The notes under the pieces were generated by a model. The model had not been told where the DNA came from and did no database searches. It was given only the letters and a program-made list of their open reading frames with translations. From Pseudomonadota bacterium (GTDB taxonomy: Bacteria; Myxococcota; UBA9042; PHBI01), in NCBI GenBank assembly GCA_005772945.1, contig SXIE01000335.1, forward strand, positions 1-7,774: a stretch of DNA of 7,774 nt, read 5' to 3'. Below are positions 1-6,364 of the stretch, one piece after another (the stretch's first letter is position 1; the number at the start of each line of letters is the position of its first letter). Both the position numbers and the translations under genes were made by a program.

Positions 1-50
1 GCCCGAGTCCGAATCCGAGCCCAAGCCCGAGTCCGAGTCCGAGTCCGAGG
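1..50. repeat. Imperfect hexamer tandem repeat (GAGTCC-like)
   Basis: The first 50 bases are built from about eight hexamers, mostly GAGTCC with GAATCC, GAGCCC and AAGCCC variants. The tract runs off the left edge of the window and stops two bases before the stop codon of the minus-strand cysteine hydrolase gene. Any reading frame through it gives two-residue repeats (Glu-Ser, Ser-Asp, Leu-Gly or Arg-Val), so it could be a slippage-prone intergenic microsatellite or the low-complexity end of a gene outside the window. The window alone cannot decide which. Confidence 0.75.
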
Positions 51-52
51 CG

Positions 53-1780
53 CTACTTCGCCTTCTTGAGCCCGACGCTCTTCTTCAGTTTGCGCTCGGC
101 CTTGTCAGCTCGACTGCCTTTGCCCTTCTCTTTGGCCTTCTTCTCCATGTCGGCCGGCGAGAGGGTAAGGTACTGCTCGGGGATCGCCTTGGCCGCGTAC
201 TCGTGCTCCTCGAAGTCGACGATCGACGGGCGCCCGACACCGAAGACGGTCGCGCCCTTGGCCCCTTTGTAGGCGCCCTTGGGGCGCTTGCCGGTGCCCT
301 TGGACTTGCCGTACTTCTTGGCCGAGGCCTTCGAGATCGTCTCGAGGTCGCGCGTGTGGAGGCCCGAACCATCCGCGCCGCGACCCTGCTTGGCGTACTC
401 CCCGTCCACGCGGTCGACCTCGCCATCGGCGTTCGCCTTGATGCCGTTCGTGTTGCCCTCGATCGTCACGAGCTGGCGCGTCGCCGGGTCGTACGACTCG
501 ACCATCGTGATGTGCTGGGGCGAGGCTTTCTTGCCGGAGTGATCGATGAGCACGACGTCGCCCGGTCTGATGTCGAGGGTCGCCTCGCCTTCGCCCTCGA
601 GCGCGGCGGCCAGGGTCTCGCGCGGGGTCCACATGCGCAGCGCGCCGCGCCCGCCGTGGTACTCCTTGAGGTTGTGCCAGCGACCGTCGGCCCAGATGGA
701 CTTGGGCGCGCGCTTGGCGTTCGCGAGCTGCTGGTAGCGGAAGTAGTCGAGGACGTTGCTCGTGTGGAGCATTCCGGCGCGCAGCTCCTCGTCGATGCCG
801 CCGCCGCGGAAGAGGTGCGCCCCGACGAACATGCCGCACCAGTCGGCGACCGCCTTGCCCTTGTCCGAGTCGCCGGTCGTTCGGTTGCCGTAGTCGGCGT
901 CGCGGAAGATGTCGTCGAGCTCGGTGCGTCCGTCTTCTTCGCGCGCCTCGGCGTCCTCGCGGTTGTCCTTGCCCTTGCGCCAGGTGGCGCGCGCCGCGAG
1001 CACCGACAATCCCTGCAGCGTCGCGAGCGCCGCATCCTGCGCGGCGACGACCGCCTTGATGAGCGTGGGTCCGACGTCGGCGGGCATGGACTTGTCGACC
1101 GAGAGGCGCATCAGCATCGCGGCGGCCGCGTTGAACGCCTTGATCTCCGCCTGTTCGGGCAGCTTCGGGTCCTCCTTGCGATCCTTCTTGAGCAGCGAGG
1201 AGCCGTTGACGAGCCCGAGGACGCCCGTCTTGAGCGACTCCGACGCCATCGCGAGCTCGTCCGCGGCCGGCGTGACCGTGCACCCAAGCGCGGTGTCGAT
1301 GCGCGTGCGCGTCGCGTCGTCGGCCGTTGCGACCGCTTGCAACGCGGTCTCGAGCGTTCCAGCCAGCTCCTCGGTCCAGCTTACGAGGTCGAAGAGATTC
1401 ACGCCCTCGTCATCCACGATCGGCCCGATCAGCATCAGCATCCGATCGAGCCGCGCGAGCGCCGCCGCCGGATCCACCGCTTGCGGCGCGTCCTGGGTCG
1501 GGTCCTGGGTCGCGTCCTGGGTCGTGGCCGCGTCCGGCGCCGGCCCGTTCTGGGCCTGCTTGTCACCCGGATCCGGGGTCGCGGCCGGCGGCGCCTTCGG
1601 CTCGCCGCCCTTCTTCAGCTGAACGGGCGCGAGCTGCGCCTCCTGCTCAGCGAACGGCAGGCCGCGCAGCGCGCGCTTGGCGCCGTCGTGTGCGGGGCTC
1701 AGCGCGTGCGCGGGGGTTGCGGTTGCGGCTGCGGCGGCGCGCTGCACGGCGGGCACGGCCGAATGCGCATGCATGGACAT
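53..1780 (-). CDS. Modular protein with N-terminal PVQ segment and C-terminal CHAP/NlpC-like cysteine hydrolase domain
   Basis: The 575-residue protein starts at the ATG whose AUG follows GAGGA by 5 bases. An upstream in-frame ATG at 1840 would add 20 residues but has no clear ribosome site. Residues 1-35 are Ala-rich with no hydrophobic signal peptide. Residues 41-54 hold the segment LPFAEQEAQLAPVQ. Residues 55-105 are a Pro/Ala/Gln/Asp linker with a TQD repeat, and 106-270 look helical. Residues 300-445 resemble a CHAP or NlpC/P60-like papain-fold amidase: C315 in DWCGMFVG is the likely nucleophile, RPGDVVLI (405-412) the strand before the histidine, H423 in QHITMVE the likely base, and E441 or N443 in IEGN the third polar residue. 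The last 30 residues are Lys-rich. Such domains usually cleave peptidoglycan amide bonds. I infer a wall-degrading enzyme or a delivered effector; the export route is unknown. No adjacent immunity gene is evident. The domain class is fairly well supported and the role is not. Confidence 0.8.
   Translation of the reverse strand: MSMHAHSAVPAVQRAAAAATATPAHALSPAHDGAKRALRGLPFAEQEAQLAPVQLKKGGEPKAPPAATPDPGDKQAQNGPAPDAATTQDATQDPTQDAPQAVDPAAALARLDRMLMLIGPIVDDEGVNLFDLVSWTEELAGTLETALQAVATADDATRTRIDTALGCTVTPAADELAMASESLKTGVLGLVNGSSLLKKDRKEDPKLPEQAEIKAFNAAAAMLMRLSVDKSMPADVGPTLIKAVVAAQDAALATLQGLSVLAARATWRKGKDNREDAEAREEDGRTELDDIFRDADYGNRTTGDSDKGKAVADWCGMFVGAHLFRGGGIDEELRAGMLHTSNVLDYFRYQQLANAKRAPKSIWADGRWHNLKEYHGGRGALRMWTPRETLAAALEGEGEATLDIRPGDVVLIDHSGKKASPQHITMVESYDPATRQLVTIEGNTNGIKANADGEVDRVDGEYAKQGRGADGSGLHTRDLETISKASAKKYGKSKGTGKRPKGAYKGAKGATVFGVGRPSIVDFEEHEYAAKAIPEQYLTLSPADMEKKAKEKGKGSRADKAERKLKKSVGLKKAK
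1488..1523. repeat. Three 12-bp tandem repeats inside the cysteine hydrolase gene
   Basis: Three consecutive 12-base units of the form GSGTCCTGGGTC (plus strand) lie in the linker-coding part of the minus-strand hydrolase gene and differ at one base. They encode the TQDAxQDP-like linker around residues 86-98. The repeat keeps frame, so copy-number change would only lengthen or shorten the linker. Confidence 0.8.
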
Positions 1781-1785
1781 GGCGT

Positions 1786-1790
1786 TCCTC
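1786..1790 (-). promoter_or_regulatory. Ribosome binding site that fixes the start of the cysteine hydrolase gene
   Basis: On the minus strand GAGGA stands 5 bases before the ATG at 1780. The alternative ATG at 1840 has no comparable purine run, so the shorter 575-residue form is preferred. Confidence 0.6.
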
Positions 1791-1861
1791 GTTCCCGACC
1801 CCAGCGGCGCGACCTTAGCGCCAGGCCCCGGACGAGGCACGCACCGATCGCAAACGGAGGC

Positions 1862-2542
1862 TCAGGGATCGCGCTTGGCCGCGTCCGGCTCGGGCACGAG
1901 CGTGACGGATTTTTCGCCGAGCCGCAGCGCGATGATCCCCTCGAGGGTCTTGCCCTTCTTGCCCTTGTACACGACCCAAGCCGCCGCGGGCTCGCCGTCC
2001 GCCAGGCCGATCGCCTTGACCTCGACGCGCGTCGGCTTGTTGCGCGCCCCATGCGGGATAGTGCCGATCTTTTCGGCCTTGCCGAAGTCGCGCGCCCAAT
2101 CGATCGCCTGCCCATCCTCGAGGTGGCCTTCGCGCACCGAAAGCCCGCCCGAGACCTTGCCGAAGTCGATGCGGCAGACGGCGTTGACGCAGAGAGACGT
2201 CGGCGTTTTCGGGGCTGCGGCGGCAGGGTCGGGCGGCGCGGTCGGAGGCGCGACGCCGGCGACAGCCTCGACACCCGCATCAGGAGCGGCCGCGACGGAG
2301 GTCGCCGCACCCTCGGCGCTGGCATCTGTCGCGGCGCTGGCGGCGGCGACCCCTGCGTCGGCCACAGCGGCCGGCGATCCCCCCGCATCGGCAAGGGCGG
2401 CGACGTTCGTCGGCGCGGGCGTGAGCGCGGGGCCCGCCTTGGTGGGGGCGGTCGGCGACCCGACGACGATCCACGTGGTCCCGTAGCCGGCGCCGAAGCC
2501 CGCGACGAAGACGGCCAAAATGATCAGTGTGCGGCGCTGCAT
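1862..2542 (-). CDS. Membrane-anchored protein with Ala/Pro-rich linker and small CX4C C-terminal domain, function unknown
   Basis: The 226-residue protein begins with MQRR and a hydrophobic segment at about residues 5-27, read as a signal anchor (an uncleaved signal peptide is also possible). Residues 29-115 are an Ala/Pro/Val linker with recurring ADAG or PDAG units, typical of periplasmic spacers in high-GC proteobacteria. A compact domain of about 110 residues follows. It has C118 and C123 (CVNAVC) and beta-rich stretches such as AAAWVVYKGKKGKTLEGII and IALRLGEKSVTLVPE. I do not recognise the domain. The topology predicts a periplasmic domain tethered to the inner membrane. The start is supported by AGGGA 6 bases upstream. 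It is the upstream gene of the minus-strand pair, 81 bp before the cysteine hydrolase, so they may be cotranscribed. It is divergent from the DsbD-like gene, which also has a CX4C pair. Confidence 0.8.
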   Translation of the reverse strand: MQRRTLIILAVFVAGFGAGYGTTWIVVGSPTAPTKAGPALTPAPTNVAALADAGGSPAAVADAGVAAASAATDASAEGAATSVAAAPDAGVEAVAGVAPPTAPPDPAAAAPKTPTSLCVNAVCRIDFGKVSGGLSVREGHLEDGQAIDWARDFGKAEKIGTIPHGARNKPTRVEVKAIGLADGEPAAAWVVYKGKKGKTLEGIIALRLGEKSVTLVPEPDAAKRDP

Positions 2543-2554
2543 GGCGTGTCCCTA

Positions 2555-2560
2555 TATAAT
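2555..2560 (+). promoter_or_regulatory. Possible -10 element in the divergent intergenic region
   Basis: TATAAT matches the sigma70 -10 consensus on the plus strand and sits in a short AT-rich island (2553-2560) within otherwise very GC-rich DNA. It would give a leader of about 145 bases for the DsbD-like gene at 2713. No recognisable -35 hexamer lies 16-18 bases upstream. On the minus strand the same island is too close to the ATG at 2542 for a normal leader. It is a candidate only. Confidence 0.3.
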
Positions 2561-2595
2561 GGAGGGGCGCAGGCATCCAGCGGCGTGCGCGTCGG

Positions 2596-2611
2596 GCTGG
2601 AACATTCCAGC
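2596..2611. promoter_or_regulatory. Perfect 16-bp palindrome, candidate operator between divergent genes
   Basis: GCTGGAA and TTCCAGC are perfect 7-base arms around a 2-base centre (CA). The site lies 54 bases upstream of the ATG of the minus-strand anchored protein and about 100 bases upstream of the DsbD-like gene. This is a position from which a dimeric regulator could control both. Related CAT(T)CCAGCGG sequences occur at 2574 and 2603, forming a direct repeat of about 29 bases period. I cannot assign a regulator. A small RNA hairpin is the alternative. Confidence 0.45.
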
Positions 2612-2702
2612 GGGGTTCGGCATTCTGCGCCCCGCATCCGCACGCGCGCGGCGCGACCGGGGGCGTTGGCGGGCGTTCGCGAGGGGTTCGGGCGAGTCTG
2701 GC

Positions 2703-2709
2703 GGAGGGG
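2703..2709 (+). promoter_or_regulatory. Strong ribosome binding site of the DsbD-like gene
   Basis: GGAGGGG ends 3 bases before the ATG at 2713 (the GGAGG core is 5 bases away). It is the strongest Shine-Dalgarno match in the window and fixes the start of the exported protein. Confidence 0.65.
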
Positions 2710-2712
2710 AAC

Positions 2713-3192
2713 ATGCGTTTCGGCGGGCGTTGCGGCGGGGTGGTGGCGATGGCGTGGGCCTTCGGGGGCGCGCTGGTGGCGGAGACGGCGTGTGCGGCAC
2801 CCGCGCCCGAGACCCCCCCGCTGGCCGCGGCGCCGTCCGAGGCCACCGTCAAGGCGACGGCCGCACCGCTCAAGGTCGGGACCGACGGGGCGGTCGACGT
2901 GGTCGTCGACGTGATCGAGGGCTACCACTGGAACTCCGAGTTCCCGGCCAAGGTCGAGGTCGGCGTGGCGACCGGCCACGCGGCGAGCTCCCTCAAGGTG
3001 ACCAAGCGAACGTTCGCGCAGCTCGACGGCGACTTCCAGTCGACCGAGCGGCAGGCCAAGGTGCGCATCCCGCTGCAGCTCGCGGCCGCCGGCGATGCGG
3101 CCCTGCCGCTCGAGGTGAAGTTCAGCATCTGCAACGATCGCCTGTGCCTGCGCAAGACGGAGAAGGTGACGGTCGCGCTCCTGGCCAAGTGA
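2713..3192 (+). CDS. Exported DsbD N-terminal-domain-like protein (CX4C)
   Basis: The 159-residue protein begins with a signal peptide: MRFGGR, a hydrophobic core at about residues 8-23, and an Ala-rich ACAAP region where cleavage after A28 or A29 is plausible. The mature part, about 130 residues, looks all-beta and ends with FSICNDRLCLRKTEKVTV. The C140-NDRL-C145 pair followed by a short strand resembles the C-terminal part of the periplasmic N-terminal domain of DsbD (family PF11412). In that family two cysteines shuttle electrons to periplasmic partners. GYHWNSEFPAK (residues 75-85) also fits the 'GWHINS' type of motif in that family. No transmembrane DsbD core or thioredoxin domain follows, so it is a stand-alone domain. 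It may receive electrons from another protein, or the fold may serve only as an accessory domain. The assignment rests on motif memory; an unrelated Ig-like protein with a disulfide is the alternative. Confidence 0.75.
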   Translation: MRFGGRCGGVVAMAWAFGGALVAETACAAPAPETPPLAAAPSEATVKATAAPLKVGTDGAVDVVVDVIEGYHWNSEFPAKVEVGVATGHAASSLKVTKRTFAQLDGDFQSTERQAKVRIPLQLAAAGDAALPLEVKFSICNDRLCLRKTEKVTVALLAK

Positions 3193-3269
3193 CGTCCCCA
3201 CGATGCGCATGAGGGGCATGACGGGCGGCGCGCTTTTCGGCCTCGACGCGCACGTGTATCGTCCGGGCC

Positions 3270-5546
3270 ATGACGGATCTCCGATTCCTGCGTGAACTCG
3301 AAGAGCGGCTGGCGCGCGATCACAGCGAGCGCCGAAGCGTCCTCTCGTTCGATGCCTTCTTCGAGGTCTTCCTCGCGAACCCGCAACGGCACATGCGCAC
3401 GTCGGCGCAGTACCTGCGCGATTGCATGAGTCACTTCGGCACGCGCGAGATCGAGCGACCCGGCGGCAAGGCCACGCGCTTCAACCTGTTCGACTGCCCC
3501 TGGCAGGACGGCAAGGACCGCGTGGTCGGGCAGGAGGAGGCGCAGAACGCGGTCTTCCGCCTGCTCCAGAACTTCGTGCGCGAGCGGCGCGTGACGCGGC
3601 TCATCCTCCTCCATGGGCCGAACGGATCGGCCAAGAGCTCGCTCATCGAGTGCCTCGCGATGGCGCTCGAGCGCTACTCCGCGCTCGAGGAGGGCGCGGT
3701 CTATCGTTTCAACTGGGTCTTTCCGTCGACGCGCGTCGCCAAGAAGCGCCTCGGTTTTTCGGGCGCCGGCCCGCCGCTGCGGGAGGCGCTGCAGAGCTTC
3801 GCCATGCTCGAGGACGAGGACGTCGACGCGCGCCTGCCGGGCGATCTGCGCGACCACCCGCTCTTGCTCGTCCCGAAGCCCGAGCGGCGCGCGCTCATCG
3901 CGAAGCTCGCGGCCGAAGGGCGGCTGCCCTACACCGACGGCGACGGTCGCGGCGAGGGCGGGGCCGAGCCGCTCGGCGAGTACATCCTCGACGGCGATCT
4001 GTCGCCGCGCTCGCGCAACATCTTCGACGCGCTCCTCAACGCCTACGGCGGTGACATGCAGCGCGTCTTTCAGCACGTGCAGGTCGTGCGCTTCACGTAT
4101 GCGCGCCGCTACCGCCAGGGCGTCGTCACCATCGAGCCGCAGCTCCATGTCGACGCCGGCATGCGCCAGGTCACGATGGATCAGGGGCTGTCGTCGCTGC
4201 CAGCGGCCCTCAGAAACCTGAGTCTCTACGAGCCGTTCGGGGATCTGGTCGACGCCAATCGCGGCATCGTCAACTACAACGACCTCTTGAAGAAGCCGAT
4301 CGACGGCTTCAAGTACCTGCTCGCGACGTGCGAGAAAGGGACGGTCGCGCTGCCGAACGCGATCCTGCACCTCGACGTCGTCTTCCTCGCGAGCTCGAAC
4401 GAGACGCACCTGCGCGCGTTCAAGGAGTACCCGGATTTCGCGTCGTTCAAGGGGCGCATGGATCTCGTGCGCATGCCCTATCTGCGCGATTACTCGGTCG
4501 AGCGCGCGATCTACGACGAGCACATCGCGGCGGGCGGCCTCGGCGAGCAGCTCGTGCCACACGCGACGTTCGTCTTGGCGTTGTGGTCGGTGCTCACACG
4601 GCTCAAGCGGCCGCGGGCCGAACTCTATCCGGCGCGGATCCGCGAGGCGATCGGCAAGCTCTCGCCGACCGAGAAGGCCGAGCTCTACGCGCACGCGCGG
4701 GTGCCGCGCGACTTGCATCCCGAGCTGAGTCGCGAGCTCATCGCGGCGGTGCCGGATATCCTCGCCGAGTCGCAGGATCTGCCGGAGGCCGAGGGGCTCC
4801 AAGGGGCGTCGCCGCGCGAGATGAAGCAGGTCCTGCTGAACGCGATGCAGAACCGCCACTACTGGGGTCTGTCGCCGCTCGGGATCCTCGAGGAGCTGCG
4901 CGAGCATGTAAAAATGCGCAGCGTTTATGAATACTTGCAGCACAAGCGCGAGGGGGGCTACCACGACCACGAGGGCTTCATCGACCAGGTCTTCGAGCGC
5001 TGGCTCGACCTGGTCGACGCTGAGCTGCGCCACGCGATGGGCCTGGTCGACGAGCACAAATACGAGGACCTCTTCGCGCGCTATCTCCTCAACGTCACGT
5101 ATCAGCAGAAGGGCGAGAAGCTCTACAACGAGAAGACCGGCGCGTCGGAGCCGGCCGACCTCAAGCTCATCGCCGATCTCGAGCGCGTCTGGCAGGTGAC
5201 GACGGAGCCCGAGCGTTTCCGACGCGACCTCGTGTCACGCGTCGGCGCCTGGCGCGTCGAGAATCGCGGCGAGGCGATCCCCTGGCGGCGGCTCTTCCCC
5301 AAGCTCATCGAGGGGCTCGAGGAGGACTACTACGCCAAGCAACGGGTGCGGGTGCAGCGCCAGCTCTCGCACGTCATGACCGTCATGGCGGCCGGGCAGC
5401 TCGGCGAGGATCCGGTGCACCAGGGTGTCGCGGCCGCGGACGTCGCGAAGGCACGCGAGGTGATCGGCAAGATGGTGAGCGACCACAAGTACCCGCCCGA
5501 GGCCGTGCGCGAGACGCTCGCGGCGCTCCTCAAGCACCGCTATTGA
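3270..5546 (+). CDS. prkA: PrkA-family AAA+ protein (serine protein kinase PrkA-like)
   Basis: At 758 residues this is about 100 residues longer than the typical 630-650 of YeaG/PrkA. Residues 1-60 match the PrkA N-terminus. The Walker A motif is GPNGSAKSS at 116-124. The region 165-325 contains the family's long insert, ending with the GGDMQRVFQHVQVVRF and GVVTIEPQ stretches, and is followed by NRGIVNYNDLLKKPID (from 330). The sensor-1-like strand is VVFLASSNETHL with N377, and GRMDLVRMPYL follows. The C-terminal PrkA domain (about 495-758) contains MQNRHYWGLSPLGILEELR. Bacterial PrkA is described as a stress-related ATP-dependent kinase, with later doubts as to whether it is a kinase or a Lon-like protein. 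The usual YeaH/DUF444 and SpoVR partners are not adjacent. There is no clear ribosome site before the ATG. The stop overlaps the TTG start of the next gene, implying coupling. Family membership is secure; the substrate is unknown. Confidence 0.92.
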   Translation: MTDLRFLRELEERLARDHSERRSVLSFDAFFEVFLANPQRHMRTSAQYLRDCMSHFGTREIERPGGKATRFNLFDCPWQDGKDRVVGQEEAQNAVFRLLQNFVRERRVTRLILLHGPNGSAKSSLIECLAMALERYSALEEGAVYRFNWVFPSTRVAKKRLGFSGAGPPLREALQSFAMLEDEDVDARLPGDLRDHPLLLVPKPERRALIAKLAAEGRLPYTDGDGRGEGGAEPLGEYILDGDLSPRSRNIFDALLNAYGGDMQRVFQHVQVVRFTYARRYRQGVVTIEPQLHVDAGMRQVTMDQGLSSLPAALRNLSLYEPFGDLVDANRGIVNYNDLLKKPIDGFKYLLATCEKGTVALPNAILHLDVVFLASSNETHLRAFKEYPDFASFKGRMDLVRMPYLRDYSVERAIYDEHIAAGGLGEQLVPHATFVLALWSVLTRLKRPRAELYPARIREAIGKLSPTEKAELYAHARVPRDLHPELSRELIAAVPDILAESQDLPEAEGLQGASPREMKQVLLNAMQNRHYWGLSPLGILEELREHVKMRSVYEYLQHKREGGYHDHEGFIDQVFERWLDLVDAELRHAMGLVDEHKYEDLFARYLLNVTYQQKGEKLYNEKTGASEPADLKLIADLERVWQVTTEPERFRRDLVSRVGAWRVENRGEAIPWRRLFPKLIEGLEEDYYAKQRVRVQRQLSHVMTVMAAGQLGEDPVHQGVAAADVAKAREVIGKMVSDHKYPPEAVRETLAALLKHRY

Positions 5547-6364
5547 GCGCGCTGGATCGGCCGCCGACGGGCGTCAGTGAGCACGAGCGGGCGTTCTTCG
5601 AGGCGCATGGGTGGCTCGTCGTGCGCGGTGTGTTGGGTGCCGTCGAGGTCGGGGCGTTGGCAGAGGCGTGCGAGCGTCTGATGCCGCATGTGGTTGCGCG
5701 CGGGGCGGTCGGCGGGGCGGCCGAGGGGATCCCGCAATGCGTGCGACCGTCGGCGTACGACGCGGCGTTTCGCGCCTGGCTCGCGCACCGGCGGCCTTGG
5801 GAGATCGCGGCGGCGCTCTTCGGGGATGCCGCGTCGGGCGTGCAGCTCCTGCAGGACGCGCTGCTCGTGAAGCCGGCGGGCTCTCCGGCCACGCTCGCCT
5901 GGCACCGCGATCGAAGCTACCTCGGCTACGTCGATCCGGAGCGCTCGATCGCGGTGCGCCTGGCGATCAGCGCATGCACCGAGGCGAGCGGCTGCATGTG
6001 GGTGCTCGATGGCAGCCACGCGTGGGAGGATGCTGGCCGCGTCCCCGCGCTCGAGCGTGTCGACGCGGCGGCCTTCGCGCAGGTGGCCGACGGTCTCGAT
6101 CCCGCGGCGCGCGCCCGCCTCGAGACGGCGCGCGTCCCGATCCTGATCGCACCCGGCGACGTGAGCTTTCACGACGGCCGGACGCTGCATGCGAGCTTCG
6201 CGAACACGGCTCGGGAGGCGCGTCGGACGCTGGTCGCTCACGTGTGCCCGGGAGGGGCACGCCTCGTGCCCGAGCGCCTGGCGCCTGGACTCGCGCCCTA
6301 CTTTCCGACCACCGCGGAGGGGCGCCTCGCGCCCGAGGCCTTCCCGAATCTGCCACTCATGTGA
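5543..6364 (+). CDS. Phytanoyl-CoA dioxygenase (PhyH) family Fe(II)/2-oxoglutarate oxygenase
   Basis: The 273-residue protein is of normal length for PhyH. EHERAFFEAHGWLVVRGVL near the N-terminus is the usual helix-strand opening. The metal-binding facial triad is visible: H121 and D123 in WHRDRSY (HxD) and H216 in FHDGRTLHASFAN. R227 or R228 in EARRTLVAH is the likely 2-oxoglutarate anchor. The strand SGVQLLQDALLVKP and the segment CTEASGCMWVLDGSHAWE also fit the family. These enzymes hydroxylate a small molecule or tethered substrate using O2 and 2-oxoglutarate. The substrate here is unknown. The start is TTG at 5543; its last two bases are part of the prkA stop TGA (TTGA overlap) and there is no strong ribosome site, so re-initiation after prkA is likely. 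No other start near the N-terminus suits the family's length. The 3' end overlaps the convergent hydrolase gene by 8 bases. Confidence 0.88.
   Translation: MSALDRPPTGVSEHERAFFEAHGWLVVRGVLGAVEVGALAEACERLMPHVVARGAVGGAAEGIPQCVRPSAYDAAFRAWLAHRRPWEIAAALFGDAASGVQLLQDALLVKPAGSPATLAWHRDRSYLGYVDPERSIAVRLAISACTEASGCMWVLDGSHAWEDAGRVPALERVDAAAFAQVADGLDPAARARLETARVPILIAPGDVSFHDGRTLHASFANTAREARRTLVAHVCPGGARLVPERLAPGLAPYFPTTAEGRLAPEAFPNLPLM

Noticed and set aside
1806..1822. GGCGC/GCGCC inverted repeat between the two left genes as an intergenic terminator
   Set aside because: Five-base GC arms around a 7-base loop with no T-tract are expected by chance in this composition.
203..2914. A 903-residue plus-strand open frame spanning the left part
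   Set aside because: It runs antisense across the two minus-strand genes and the intergenic region. Its translation is Arg/Ala/Val-rich with no recognisable motif, as expected of shadow frames in high-GC DNA, while the minus-strand frames have domains and ribosome sites.
3193..3269. Promoter or terminator in the 77-bp gap before prkA
   Set aside because: I found only short palindromes such as ATGCGCAT and no convincing -35/-10 pair, sigma54 element or hairpin with T-tract. prkA may be cotranscribed with the DsbD-like gene or use an unrecognised promoter.
2922..5057. A 711-residue minus-strand open frame across the DsbD-like gene and prkA
   Set aside because: It is antisense to prkA, whose Walker A, sensor and C-terminal motifs are clear. 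The minus-strand translation has the biased composition of a mirror frame and no domain.
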